A stretch of DNA of 64,000 nucleotides from 3107 sp001483205 (lineage in GTDB: Bacteria > Pseudomonadota > Alphaproteobacteria > Rhodobacterales > Rhodobacteraceae). Of the stretch, positions 16,778 to 26,479 are shown piece after piece. Position 1 is the first letter of the stretch; the number at the start of each line of letters is the position of its first letter. Location of the stretch: NCBI GenBank assembly GCA_964291375.2, contig OZ219809.1, positions 992,001 through 1,056,000 on the forward strand. The letters run 5' to 3'. Position numbers and translations under genes: made by a program. The notes beneath the pieces were generated by a model, which had not been told where the DNA came from, searched no databases, and saw nothing but the letters and a program-made list of their open reading frames with translations.

Positions 16778-19055
16778 CACTTACTCCACTTTCAGGGCCG
16801 TTCGCGCCCCGGATGGCGGGGCCGGGGCCTGTGTCTGTGTCGTCACAATTCAGCGTCACGATGGCGCAGGCCCCGCGATGGCGGTTGTCGGCAAAGATTT
16901 CGGCGTCAACCAGTTCCAGCGCCCCGCCGTGCTCTTCGATGATCTTGCGGACAATCGGCAGCCCCAGCCCGGTGCCCTTGTCCCGCGTTGTCACATAAGG
17001 CTCGAACAGTCTGGCCCGGTCTTCGGGCAGGCCGGGGCCGTTGTCGGCAATGCTCAGACGCGCCTGCCCGCCGGACAGGGCAAGCCGGGCGCGAATCTCG
17101 CCGGAAAACCCGGCTTCATCCGAGTTATCCACCTTATTTTCAATGGCTTCCAAGGCGTTCTTGATCAAGTTTGTCAAAGCCTGAGAGACCATGTTCTGGT
17201 CAATCCTGACCATAACCGGCTCCCCCGGCATCTCCAGTGTGATCGCGGTTGCGTCCTGCGCGGCGCGGTGCAGCAGAACCGCATCCTCGACAATCGGGCG
17301 CAAATCGCAACGGCGGATTTCCGGCTGAGGCATACGGGCAAATTGTGAAAATTCATCCACGATGCGGCGCAGGCCGTCGGTTTGCCGGATAATCACCCCG
17401 GTATACTGGTCCAGGGCTTCGGAATGGTCCCCCACCACCGGGGCCAGCTTGCGCTTTAACCGCTCTGCCGACAACTGTATCGGCGTCAGCGGGTTCTTGA
17501 TTTCATGGGCAATCCGGCGCGCGACATCCCCCCACGCCGCCAGCCGCTGCGCGGATACCAGATCAGTCACATCATCAAAGGCAATCACATATCCCTCAAG
17601 CATCCCGGAAGCATTGCGGCGGGTGGATATTCTGACCAGCAGGTTTTCCAGCTTTCCCCTTCGGGTCAGGGGGATTTCCTGCTGCATGACCTCGCCGGAC
17701 ACCCCCCGCAGTTTTTTGAACAGAGGCATAAATTCCGGCACCAGGATGCGCAGGTCTTCCGGCCCGCGGGTCTCCGGCAGGCGCAAAAGCCGCTCGGCAG
17801 AGCGGTTGACGAACGTCACCTGCCCCTCGGCATCAATGCCGATCACCCCGGCGGTCACCGATCCCAGCACCGAATCAAACAGCCGTCGGCGCCGCTCGGT
17901 GCTGCGGTTGTTCTCCAGCAAGGTCTGGCGCTGCATCTTCAACTGCCGGGTCATGCGGTTGAACAGCCGCCCGAGCATGGCAATCTCGTCGTCGCCCTCT
18001 TCCTCGATCACCTGCACGTCCAGATCACCCGCCCCCACTTGCTGCGCCGCCCCGGCCAGCCGCCCGACAGGGCGCGACAGCCGTTCCGCAAACCACAGCC
18101 CCAGCCACACCGCCGCAAGGATCAGGATCACCGCAAATCCCAGATAAAGCAGGCCGAACTCAAACAACAACCGCCCGCGCTCACTTTCAAGCTGCTGATA
18201 GAGGCGGACCGTTTCCTGAGTCTCATCAAGCAGGTTCAGGATGTCGCCGTCCACCTCTCGGCTGACATACAGCAACCGGTCGGCAAACCCGTCCAGAGAC
18301 ACCAGCGCCCTGAACTCATTGTTGTCCCAATCCTGAATGATGACGGTCTCGCCTGTTTTGGCGCGGGCAATCTGTTCCGTCTGCGGGGCCTCGAAATCGA
18401 ACAGGTAAGAGCGTTCCCCCCGGGCGCGGATACCGGCACCACCGTCGATGACAAAGGCCTCGCGAAGCCCGCGCTGCACCAGCGCCTGACCTTGTGTAAG
18501 AATTTGCCGCAAATCACTGTCCGGCAAAAGGAAATTGACGTTGCGCGCGGTATTGAGATAGGCCGCCAGTGCCTCGGCATCCTGGGTCAGGTCACGGCGG
18601 TGTTCGGCCTCATAAGCCTCGGCGGCGGCAAGGGACGTGCCGACAACCTGCCGCACCCGGTCGGAAAACCAGCCCTCAAGGCCGAAATTCACCGTGATCG
18701 CGGCAAAAATCGCCACCAGCACCGTGGGCATCAGCGCAACAAAGGCGAAAACCCCGGTCAGGCGCAAATGCAGCCGGGAACCGGCGGATTTGGCGCGCCG
18801 GGCCGACACCATCTGCGCCACCCGGTGCAGCACAAGCGCGGCCACGACCAGAATATAGATCATATCGGCCAGAAGGATCAGCCGCAGGGTAAGCGTGTTG
18901 CCGCCCTGATTGAGCGGCCCGAGGACCATAAAGGTCGATACCGCCAGCACCGGGCCGAGAATCACCAGCCCCAGAGTGGCGAAATTCTGAAGCGCGCGCT
19001 GTCTGCGCAAACGCAGCAGCCTGTCTAATGTTGCTCGTCTTGCCAAGCTCGGCAC
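16770..19055 (-). CDS. ntrY: Membrane sensor histidine kinase NtrY
   Basis: 761 residues, GTG start with GAGG upstream. Order: three N-terminal membrane helices, an extracytoplasmic domain, a further helix, HAMP (GRLAGAAQQVGAGDL), PAS, HisKA with phospho-His in RRIAHEIKNPLTP, and HATPase_c with LIKNALEAIENK, DNGPGLP and GTGLGLPIV. Partner of NtrX, sensing nitrogen or redox state in other alphaproteobacteria. It follows ntrC after 95 bases. Confidence 0.95.
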   Translation of the reverse strand: MPSLARRATLDRLLRLRRQRALQNFATLGLVILGPVLAVSTFMVLGPLNQGGNTLTLRLILLADMIYILVVAALVLHRVAQMVSARRAKSAGSRLHLRLTGVFAFVALMPTVLVAIFAAITVNFGLEGWFSDRVRQVVGTSLAAAEAYEAEHRRDLTQDAEALAAYLNTARNVNFLLPDSDLRQILTQGQALVQRGLREAFVIDGGAGIRARGERSYLFDFEAPQTEQIARAKTGETVIIQDWDNNEFRALVSLDGFADRLLYVSREVDGDILNLLDETQETVRLYQQLESERGRLLFEFGLLYLGFAVILILAAVWLGLWFAERLSRPVGRLAGAAQQVGAGDLDVQVIEEEGDDEIAMLGRLFNRMTRQLKMQRQTLLENNRSTERRRRLFDSVLGSVTAGVIGIDAEGQVTFVNRSAERLLRLPETRGPEDLRILVPEFMPLFKKLRGVSGEVMQQEIPLTRRGKLENLLVRISTRRNASGMLEGYVIAFDDVTDLVSAQRLAAWGDVARRIAHEIKNPLTPIQLSAERLKRKLAPVVGDHSEALDQYTGVIIRQTDGLRRIVDEFSQFARMPQPEIRRCDLRPIVEDAVLLHRAAQDATAITLEMPGEPVMVRIDQNMVSQALTNLIKNALEAIENKVDNSDEAGFSGEIRARLALSGGQARLSIADNGPGLPEDRARLFEPYVTTRDKGTGLGLPIVRKIIEEHGGALELVDAEIFADNRHRGACAIVTLNCDDTDTGPGPAIRGANGPESGVSDE

Positions 19056-19150
19056 GGACCGACCTCATATTATGGTGCCGCCAATACACCGCGCCGCACC
19101 CCATGGCGGCGGCTGTATTGATCCCTGTTGGCCACCCTTATGTTGCCTAT

Positions 19151-20527
19151 TTACATCAACTTGCGGCGGCGTGTCACGCGAATATCCAGCTCTTTCATCT
19201 TCTTGCGCAAGGTATTGCGGTTAATTCCCAGTAAATTCGCGCATTTGGCCTGATTTCCGCCGGTTTCGTCGAGTGAAATTTCGATCAGGGGGCGCTCTAT
19301 TTCGCGCAGGATTCGCTGATACAGCCCCGGCGAGGGCAGCTCCCCGTCCCCGTGCAGGCCGAAATGACGCCGCAGGTGGCGTTCGATGGTCGCGCTCAGC
19401 ATTTCGTCATCCCCGTTGCCGCCGCCGCCCGGTCCCGCGCCCCCGGCCCCGCCCCCTGTCGCCGCGCCGATCTCTGCCACCGTCACCGGGCCGTCGCCAC
19501 CGGTCATGGTCAGGTTGCGCACCGCGTATGCCAGTTGCCGCACATTGCCGGGCCAGCGAAACCCGCGCGCAAAGGCCACCGCCTCATCGCTCATCCGGCG
19601 CGGCCTCAGCCCCTCTTCCCGGCCAAGGGCCATGAAATGCTCGATCAGAAGCGGGATGTCCTCGACCCTTTCGCAGAGGGCCGGAACGCTCAGCGCAACC
19701 CCGTCCAGCCTGTAGAACAGATCATCGCGCACCCCGCCATCCGACAGGCACACCCGCAGATCGGCGCGGCTGGCGGTGATCACCCGTGGCGCAGGCCGGG
19801 GCAAGGCATCAAGCAACCGCACCGTCAGCGCCTGCGCCTCGGGGCCGAAATCGGACACCTCATCAATCAGCAATGTCCCCCCCCGCGCCTGTGCCGCGCG
19901 GTCGCGCAAGGCGGCGACATCCGCGCCGACGGCGGCATCAACGATGACAAACGGATGCGGGCCGCGCTCGCTCAGGTCGTGAATTGTTTTGGCGATCAGG
20001 GATTTGCCCGCGCCGCTCTCGCCCCTGATCAGGATCGGAATATCGGCGTTCATCACCCGTGCGATCCGGCGATAGAGCGCCTGCATCGGGGCCGAACGCC
20101 CCACCAGCGGCAATGTATCCGTGCGCGCCTGTGCCGGCGGTGCGTCCTCTCTGCCGGGGATGGCCTTGCGGGCCAGCGCGCGGGCCGATTTGCGCATCAG
20201 TTCCGGCAGGTCGAACGGCTTGGGCAGATAGTCGAACGCTTTCGCCTCTGCCGCCTGAATCGCGGTCAGGATGGTGTTTCGCGCCGAGATGACGATCACC
20301 GGCAGGTCAGAACGCTCCTGCGCGATTTGGGGAATAATCTCCAGCCCGTTTCCGTCCGGCATCACCACATCGGTGATCACCAGATCGCCCTTGCCCTCGT
20401 TCACCCAGCGCAAGAGGGTCAGAAGGGAAGAGGTCGCATGAACCCGGCACCCCGCCCGGCTCAGCGCCTGGCTCAGCACCGTTCGGATGGTCCGGTCGTC
20501 ATCGGCGATCAATACGGTTCCGTCCAT
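19151..20527 (-). CDS. ntrC: Nitrogen regulator NtrC, sigma-70-type (GAFTGA-less)
   Basis: 458 residues from MDGTVLIADDDRTIR. Receiver domain with Asp in VITDVVMPDGNG, AAA+ domain with Walker A GESGAGKS and Walker B GTLLIDEVSD, a very Gly-rich linker near residue 370, and Fis HTH NQAKCANLLGINRNTLRKKM. The GAFTGA segment is deleted outright, as in the Rhodobacter capsulatus NtrC, known to activate the housekeeping sigma-70 polymerase. The start overlaps ntrB by 19 bases, so the pair is translationally coupled. Confidence 0.94.
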   Translation of the reverse strand: MDGTVLIADDDRTIRTVLSQALSRAGCRVHATSSLLTLLRWVNEGKGDLVITDVVMPDGNGLEIIPQIAQERSDLPVIVISARNTILTAIQAAEAKAFDYLPKPFDLPELMRKSARALARKAIPGREDAPPAQARTDTLPLVGRSAPMQALYRRIARVMNADIPILIRGESGAGKSLIAKTIHDLSERGPHPFVIVDAAVGADVAALRDRAAQARGGTLLIDEVSDFGPEAQALTVRLLDALPRPAPRVITASRADLRVCLSDGGVRDDLFYRLDGVALSVPALCERVEDIPLLIEHFMALGREEGLRPRRMSDEAVAFARGFRWPGNVRQLAYAVRNLTMTGGDGPVTVAEIGAATGGGAGGAGPGGGGNGDDEMLSATIERHLRRHFGLHGDGELPSPGLYQRILREIERPLIEISLDETGGNQAKCANLLGINRNTLRKKMKELDIRVTRRRKLM

Positions 20528-21615
20528 GCACTTTTTCCTGTCTTTCCGGGGGCCGCGGGAAGGGAAACGGTAAAGACGGTATGGCCGGGTCTGCTCTCGA
20601 CGGCAACCTGACCGCCGTGGCCGCTGACGATTCTGTTGACCAGCGCCAGCCCGAGGCCGACACCGTTTTCCCGGCCAGAAACAAAGGGGGTGAAAAGCGC
20701 CCCGGCGATGTCGGGGGGCACGCCGGGGCCGTTGTCGATAATGTCCACACACAAGGGCGCGGGCCGCATCCGCCCCAGATCATCCTGCACCCGCAGGCCG
20801 TGGTCATAGCGGCTGCGGATACGGATGGTGCCGCCTTTGGTGTTCCCGACCGCCTCTGCCGCGTTTTTCAGCAGGTTCAGAAACACCTGCAACAGTTGGT
20901 CCGGGTCGCCGATTGCCTCCGGCAGGGACGGGTCGTATTCCTCGGGGATCGGCACATTCGGGGCAAGGCCGAGCAACGCGGATTGCCGCGCCCGGTCCAG
21001 CACGTCGTGCAGGTTGAACGGGCGGCTGTCAGGCGACAGCGGGTTGCCGAATTGCTCTACCCGCTCCAGCAGTCTCGAGATGCGTTTTGTTTCCGAGACG
21101 ATCATATCGGTCAGTTCCTGCCCGCTTTCGCCGAGCGACATGGACAGGAGCTGCGCCGCCCCGGTTATCCCGGCCAGCGGGTTCTTGATTTCATGGGCCA
21201 GCATGTCGGCCAGACCGATGGCAGAGCGGGCGGCGGGGCCGGGTGCCGCACCATGGCCCTTGTCGCGGGCCTCATCAGCGGGGGGGAGCAGCAGCAGGAG
21301 CGTTGCCGGGGTGCCGTCGTCGCCGTCAAGGGGTGAAAGCTCTGCCCTGAAGCGGAGTTCCCCGCGCCCCGGCGGGCGGAGTGTCAGGTCGTGAACCGTC
21401 AGCGGCGCGCGCCCGTAGATAACCCGGCGGAGTGCGGCGGATAATCGTTGGCCGCCGCCCGCGTGGTCCGCAAATACGGTGCCGAGCAGGGCTTTTTGCG
21501 AGCGATTGAGGAAGGCCTCTGCCGCCGGATTCGCCGCGCTGATCCTGCCGCCCGCGTTGATGTGCAGCGCAGGCAGCGGCAATGCTGACCAAAGGGCCTC
21601 TGTCCGGACCATCAT
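20509..21615 (-). CDS. ntrB: Nitrogen sensor kinase NtrB
   Basis: 368 residues with the start at MMVRTEALWSALPLPAL, which has GGAG eight bases upstream; a start at 21699 would add 28 residues not typical of the family. Cytoplasmic PAS domain, phospho-His in DMLAHEIKNPLAGI, N box LNLLKNAAEAV, DNGPGVPP and GVGLGLALV. It phosphorylates NtrC under nitrogen limitation, controlled by PII. In Rhodobacter a dusB/nifR3 gene usually precedes ntrB. None is here; the upstream space is filled with repeats. Confidence 0.93.
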   Translation of the reverse strand: MMVRTEALWSALPLPALHINAGGRISAANPAAEAFLNRSQKALLGTVFADHAGGGQRLSAALRRVIYGRAPLTVHDLTLRPPGRGELRFRAELSPLDGDDGTPATLLLLLPPADEARDKGHGAAPGPAARSAIGLADMLAHEIKNPLAGITGAAQLLSMSLGESGQELTDMIVSETKRISRLLERVEQFGNPLSPDSRPFNLHDVLDRARQSALLGLAPNVPIPEEYDPSLPEAIGDPDQLLQVFLNLLKNAAEAVGNTKGGTIRIRSRYDHGLRVQDDLGRMRPAPLCVDIIDNGPGVPPDIAGALFTPFVSGRENGVGLGLALVNRIVSGHGGQVAVESRPGHTVFTVSLPAAPGKTGKSAWTEPY

Positions 21616-21837
21616 GTCGCACGCTCCGCTTTGCATCCTGCCGTCGGGGGGCTTTGCCTGCTTGCGGCCCCTCATAGAGGAAATCGCCGGCGTTGTCACT
21701 TCGTCCGGTAGCAGGCGGGGGGTGGGGGCCGGACCGGGAAGGGGGCGGGACGGGTTGGCCGATGATACACCCTTACGCAGAGGTCTTCCGAAAGGCCGCG
21801 TCCGGCCTGTCCGGGGCGGGTTTGCCCCCCATGCAGA

Positions 21838-21965
21838 CCGGGCGCGGGTTTTGCCTCTTTCCCGGAATGTAAGGGCTTACATTTTCGGTGAAAGCGCTTA
21901 CATCCCTGCAACAGCGCCCTGACAGGATCGGGGTTAGAGGCCGTGATCGATTTTACGGTGTTATA
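21838..21965. repeat. 130-bp intergenic element, copy 1
   Basis: Matches 31253-31380 at most positions: CGCGGGTTTTGCCTCTTTCC, then AATGTAAGGGCTTACATTTT, then GTGAAAGCGCTTACAT, then CAGCGCCCTGACAGGATCGG, and ending TTTTACGGTG. The AATGTAAGGGCTTACATT part is an inverted repeat. Function unknown. Confidence 0.8.
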
Positions 21966-21985
21966 CTATATGTCATAGATGCTGC

Positions 21986-22027
21986 CCTTATCCGCGGATA
22001 AGCCTCACACCTTATCCGCGGGTAAGG
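21986..22027. repeat. Pair of TTATCCGCGGATAA palindromes
   Basis: Two copies, at 21987-22002 (perfect) and 22010-22027 (one mismatch), eight bases apart. Members of the palindrome family described in the findings. Confidence 0.85.
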
Positions 22028-22208
22028 TATGGCCCGACTTGCGGGGCCATGAACACCCCGAAAGGCCGCGTCCGGCCCTGCACGGGGGCGCGCGCCGCCC
22101 ACCCCATTGAGGGGTAGACGGCGCGGCCCGGTGCCCGGTGCCCCGCCGGGCGGGTGCAAAACCACCGGCGGCGGGGCAACAAAGGGCAAAGCACCGCAAA
22201 GGCCATGG

Positions 22209-25200
22209 TCAGTTCCCAAGGCCCTGCCCATACCCTGCGCGGCTGATTTCGCGCTCAATCATCAGCCGGGCGTGGCCATGATCGGCCCAGGCGTCGCGCA
22301 ACAGGGCCTCGACACTGGCAAGGCGGGCGCGCGCCACCCGGCGGTCTTCCCCGCTCAGGTGATAGCGCAGCCGGATCACGGAATGCCCGCTGGCCGGATC
22401 AGCCGCCAATGCGCCGATGGCACCGGCAAGCGCCTCTGTGGCGACAGGCCCGCCCTTGCCCGGCACAAACGCCGCCGCGTCAAGGTCAATCCGCACCGCC
22501 CCGGACAGCGCCGCGCCAAAGTTGATCCGCGCCATCTTGCCCGGCGTCACCCGCAGAACCCGCGGGTTCTCTGTTGTCAGCCGATACCCTGACGGCAGGC
22601 TTTGCGGGTCAACCTTCAGGATCACGTTCGAGCCACCCCCCTGCGGCAAGACGTGGCAGGGCACATGATAGCGGCCATGGGCGTCAGTGGTGATCCACTC
22701 GCCGCGCACCGTCGCAATCCGCACCCCGGCAAGGCCGGGTTCACCGCCGACCTGCCGGGGCCGGGCCGGTGGCGCAACCGACCCCTTGCCGCCCCACTTG
22801 CCGGTATAAGGGGCGTCATGGTCAAAGATCAGCGCGCTCAGGTCAACGGGCGCGTCCTGATGCCCGTTCCGGTTGCGGTCATCAAACACCTTGCCGATGA
22901 TGCCGGAACACCCGAACACATGTTCCCGGATGATCCGCGATGTGGCGGTGGCGACATTCGACAGCCGCCCGCCGTCGCTGTCAGCCGCCCAGGTGTGGTT
23001 GGTGAACACCCCGGCCCCGTCCTGCGGCGTCACCCGGGCAGAGAAACGCACCGTCAGCGTGGTTTGCGGCGGAATGGCGACGCTGCCCCAGGACAGCCTG
23101 TTTTCCGTCACCGAAGGCTCGCGGGGCACCCCGTCCACCTGCGCCGTGCCGGGCATGTAGAGGATGCCGGGGGGCAGGTCGTCGCGGATAACCAGCCCGG
23201 TGGCGGCAACAGCGGTGTCATTCCTGAACCCGAGCCGATAGGTGATGATGTCGCCATAGCGGACTTCCGCCTTGTCAACGGATTTCCCGGCGATGATCTC
23301 GGGCGGCGACAGGACGGCCCGGTCGCGCACGACAACCTCGGCGGCAGAGGGATCGCCGGTTCTGTATATGCTGACACCGGTGGTGATGGCGGTGGTCCTG
23401 CCGTCCTGTTCGTCGCCGCCCGACAGGGTGATTAACGGGGCGGTGGTGATCGTGGCGATGATCCTGCCGTCCGGCTCATCAATCCCGTCATCGGTGGTTG
23501 GCACGGTGATCGAGGCGCGTTCGTCGCCCCCGGAGAAGGTGACCGTGCGCGTCAGCGGCAGTGTCTCGGTGGCGTGGTCACCCTCCTGCGTCAGCCGGAC
23601 CGTCACCGTCAGGCCGGTGTCGGGCGCGGGTTGGCTGAGCCGCAGGGTAAAGCCCGCCGTTCCGCCTTCATCCACCGGGCTGTCATCGGCGGTGATCGTC
23701 ACCCGCGCGGTGTCATTGTCACGGATGACCACCTCGGCCACCGACGGGGTGCCGATGCCGTAAGTGCCGCCATCGGTGATCGTGGCGATGATCTTCCCGT
23801 CCGGCTCATCAATCCCGTCATCGGTGGTCGGCACGGTGATCGGGGCGGTGATGTCGCCCCCGGAGAAGGTGACCGTGCGCGTCAGCGGCAAGGTCTCGGT
23901 GGCGTGGTCGCCCTCCTGGGTCAGCCGGACCATCACCGTCAGGCCGCTGGCAGGCGCGGGTTGGCTGAGCCGCAGGGTGAAGCGCGCCGTCTCGCCTTCA
24001 TCGACCGGGCTGTCATCGGCGGTGATCGTCATCCGTGCGGTGTCGTCGTCGCGCACGACCACCTCGGCCACCGACGGGGTGCCGATGCCGTAAGTGCCGC
24101 CATCGGTGATCGTGGCGATGATCTTCCCGTCCGGCTCATCAATCCCGTCATCGGTGGTCGGCACGGTGATCGGCGCGGTGGTATCGTCCTCGGAGAAGGT
24201 GACCGTCCGAACCGCCGGCAGTGTCTCGGTGGCATGATCACCCTCCTGCGTCAGCCGGACCATCACCGTCAGGCCGGTGGCGGGCGCGGCCTGGCTGAGC
24301 CGCAGGGTGAAGCCCGCCGTTCCGCCTTCATCGACCGGGCTGTCATCGGCGGTGATCGTCACCCGCGCGGTGTCGTCGTCGCGGATGACCACCTCAGCCA
24401 CCGACGGGGTGCCGATGTCATAGGTGCCGCCATCGGTGATGGTGGCGATGATCTTCCCGTCCGGCTTGTCAATCCCGTCATCGGTGGTCGGCACGGTGAT
24501 CGGCGCGGTGGTCTCGCCTTCAGTGAAGGTGACCGTGCGCGTCAGCGGCAGTGTCTCGGTGGCGTGGTCGCCCTCCTGCGTCAGCCGGACCGTCACCGAC
24601 AGGCCGGTGGCGGGCGCAGGTTGGCTGAGCCGCAGGGTGAATTCCGCCGTCCCGCCTTCATCCACCGGGCTGTCATCGGCGGTGATCGTCACCCGCGCGG
24701 TGTCGTCGTCACGCACGATCACCTCGGCCACCGACGGGGTGCCGATGTCATAGGTGTCGCCATCGGTGATCGTGGCGATGATCTTCCCGTCCGGCTCATC
24801 AATCCCGTCATCGGTGGTCGGCACGGTGATCGGCGCGGTGGTATCGTCCTCGGAGAAGGTGACCGTCCGAACCGCTGGCAGTGTCTCGGTGGCATGATCA
24901 CCCTCCTGCGTCAGCCGGACCGTCACCGTCAGGCCGGTGTCGGGCGCGGGTTGGCTGAGCCGCAGGGTGAAGCCCGCCGTCTCGCCTTCATCCACCGGGC
25001 TGTCATCGGCGGTGATCGTCACCTCCGGCGACACCACATCATTGACCGTCACCGTCACCGTCGCGTCATCACAGACAGATGTATCCTGCTTCCAGCACAG
25101 CCGGTAGGTCATCTGATACACCCCCGGCGGGGTGCCGAAAGGAACGGTGATCGCGCTTTGTGTCGGCAGCCCCAGACCATCCGTCTGCCCGTGTTCAATC

Positions 25201-26171
25201 ACCGGGATGGCCAGCGGGTTCGTCGCCCCCGGAACCGGCACCGCCGGCGTAATCGTGGCCACCCTTGAGGCATCGGTGTTGAACACCGTCGCGGGCACCC
25301 CCCCCAGCATATCCGGCCCGTGCCCGTTATCATCGAGAACATAGCCGATATTTCTGGTAAAGTCCGGGTCGAACTCAACGGTGAAATCGTCATCCCTGGC
25401 GTCAATCACCGGAAAGACTTCGGTGCTGAACTTGAAACCGCCAATATCAGCCCCATTGGTAAAGCGCATCTCGATCGTGTCACCCTTTTTGAAGCGCTGG
25501 TCGATCACGTCTTCGGCAGGCAGGCCGTTCGGGTATTGGGAGGGGATCGTCCATTCGTCAATCGAATCCACCAGGACGCCGTTGATGAACAGCTCGGCGA
25601 AATCGTCGAAATAGCCGCCCGCCTCGCCAATGATGATCCTGCCGTCATTGGGGGCGGTGCGCCGGAAAAAGAATGTGTAGCTGCCGACATGGTTGTTGTC
25701 CGGGTAACCGCCGTTCAGGTGCTCATAGCTGGCGAGGGTGTCGGCCAGAATATAGGACGGGTTTTCCGAGCGCGCCGATGAATCATTGTCGATATATGTG
25801 TCTTCAAACGCATATGTTCCGGATGTGGCGGTGCGCCCGCAGCCATAGAGAACCGGCGTGCCAACCCGGTTTTCAAGCGGGCCTTCGGCGAAGTGATCAT
25901 CCGGGTTGACCGCGTTCCGGATGCCGAAATGGCCGCCCCAGAAGCCGACATTCCAGAAGTCTGACGGGAAATCGAGGAGCGAAAAGCTGCATGAGTCCGG
26001 TTCGGTCTGTTGGGCATTAGCGGGCGCGGTCAGGCCGGAGCAGAACAGAGCCGCCAGCAGAAGGATGTGAAGCGCCGCCCGTATCTGCCCGGCGATGTGC
26101 CCCGCCATGCACCCGACAGCAAGGCTGCCCTTGCCACACGTGATCCGGCGGGTTTTATGAGACTTTTCCAT
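22209..26171 (-). CDS. Large exported protein with five Calx-beta-like repeats and a DUF11-like domain
   Basis: 1320 residues from MEKSHKTRR, with AGAGG before the ATG. A signal peptide is likely (HILLLAALFCSGL ... ANAQQ, cleavage near residue 54). Then a PA14- or lectin-like part (YTFFFRRTAPNDG, GEAGGYFDDFAELFINGV), five 110-residue repeats each starting VTITADDSPVDEG (Calx-beta-like, acidic, probably Ca-binding), a DUF11-type domain (YGDIITYRLGFRNDT), a SdrD B-like fragment (GKVFDDRNRNGHQDA) and a C-terminal part with VIRLRYHLSGEDRRVARAR, OmpA-like in feel. I infer a surface or secreted structural/adhesion protein. No sortase or autotransporter signal was seen. Confidence 0.8.
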   Translation of the reverse strand: MEKSHKTRRITCGKGSLAVGCMAGHIAGQIRAALHILLLAALFCSGLTAPANAQQTEPDSCSFSLLDFPSDFWNVGFWGGHFGIRNAVNPDDHFAEGPLENRVGTPVLYGCGRTATSGTYAFEDTYIDNDSSARSENPSYILADTLASYEHLNGGYPDNNHVGSYTFFFRRTAPNDGRIIIGEAGGYFDDFAELFINGVLVDSIDEWTIPSQYPNGLPAEDVIDQRFKKGDTIEMRFTNGADIGGFKFSTEVFPVIDARDDDFTVEFDPDFTRNIGYVLDDNGHGPDMLGGVPATVFNTDASRVATITPAVPVPGATNPLAIPVIEHGQTDGLGLPTQSAITVPFGTPPGVYQMTYRLCWKQDTSVCDDATVTVTVNDVVSPEVTITADDSPVDEGETAGFTLRLSQPAPDTGLTVTVRLTQEGDHATETLPAVRTVTFSEDDTTAPITVPTTDDGIDEPDGKIIATITDGDTYDIGTPSVAEVIVRDDDTARVTITADDSPVDEGGTAEFTLRLSQPAPATGLSVTVRLTQEGDHATETLPLTRTVTFTEGETTAPITVPTTDDGIDKPDGKIIATITDGGTYDIGTPSVAEVVIRDDDTARVTITADDSPVDEGGTAGFTLRLSQAAPATGLTVMVRLTQEGDHATETLPAVRTVTFSEDDTTAPITVPTTDDGIDEPDGKIIATITDGGTYGIGTPSVAEVVVRDDDTARMTITADDSPVDEGETARFTLRLSQPAPASGLTVMVRLTQEGDHATETLPLTRTVTFSGGDITAPITVPTTDDGIDEPDGKIIATITDGGTYGIGTPSVAEVVIRDNDTARVTITADDSPVDEGGTAGFTLRLSQPAPDTGLTVTVRLTQEGDHATETLPLTRTVTFSGGDERASITVPTTDDGIDEPDGRIIATITTAPLITLSGGDEQDGRTTAITTGVSIYRTGDPSAAEVVVRDRAVLSPPEIIAGKSVDKAEVRYGDIITYRLGFRNDTAVAATGLVIRDDLPPGILYMPGTAQVDGVPREPSVTENRLSWGSVAIPPQTTLTVRFSARVTPQDGAGVFTNHTWAADSDGGRLSNVATATSRIIREHVFGCSGIIGKVFDDRNRNGHQDAPVDLSALIFDHDAPYTGKWGGKGSVAPPARPRQVGGEPGLAGVRIATVRGEWITTDAHGRYHVPCHVLPQGGGSNVILKVDPQSLPSGYRLTTENPRVLRVTPGKMARINFGAALSGAVRIDLDAAAFVPGKGGPVATEALAGAIGALAADPASGHSVIRLRYHLSGEDRRVARARLASVEALLRDAWADHGHARLMIEREISRAGYGQGLGN
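23371..25020. repeat. Five tandem 330-bp coding repeats
   Basis: The unit boundary, read on the plus strand as CTGTCATCGGCGGTGATCGT, recurs with its last base one position short of 23700, 24030, 24360, 24690 and 25020, exactly 330 bp apart. Units are nearly identical at DNA level; differences are mostly single codons (ETAGF/GGTAEF/ETARF, APDTG/APATG/APASG). The high DNA identity suggests recent expansion or gene conversion and an ability to change repeat number. Confidence 0.95.
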
Positions 26172-26479
26172 GTTACCTCTCCACTGGTTAACGGTCACCC
26201 GGTTTCGGTATCGGAATACGCGAAACTTTTAAGTCAGCTTTAGATCAATAAATGGAAAGTTTTATCAGTTTCCAGCCTCTTATTCCGGTTTCCGGGATGA
26301 ACTATAGCCTGACGACCTGATTTTGAGTCCAGGTCCCGGCCCTGATCCCGCCCCTCAATGGTGTAGGTGGCGTGCCCCCCTTGCGGGCTGTTTGCGCATC
26401 TGCCCCGGCAAGATGCCTGCCACTTGCCCCCTGACAGGACCAGAGCCTGTTCAATTTCATGTCGCCCAGGCAGAAATAG
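26172..26479. other. Intergenic region with repeat remnants
   Basis: 308 bp. Near 26303-26360 (minus sense) is a segment, GGGATCAGGGCCGGGAC then GGACTCAAAAT, that recurs on the plus strand at about 57310 and 58548. The rest, including GCGCATCTGCCCCGGCAAG at 26394, recurs in pieces in other gaps. The AT-rich stretch 26215-26275 probably holds the promoter of the large exported protein. No gene seen. Confidence 0.65.

Larger units (their letters stand above)
21616..22208. repeat. Repeat-filled intergenic region upstream of ntrB
   Basis: About 590 bp without a credible gene. Contents left to right: a CGCAGAGGTCTT end motif at 21776-21787, a GAAAGGCCGCGTCCGG segment, the 130-bp element at about 21838-21965, palindromes at 21987-22002 and 22010-22027, and another GAAAGGCCGCGTCCGG segment at about 22056. 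The ntrB promoter should lie here but is not obvious. Confidence 0.75.

Noticed and set aside
22209..26171. Large exported protein as an RTX toxin
   Set aside because: No nonapeptide GGxGxDxUx repeats; the repeats are of Calx-beta type.
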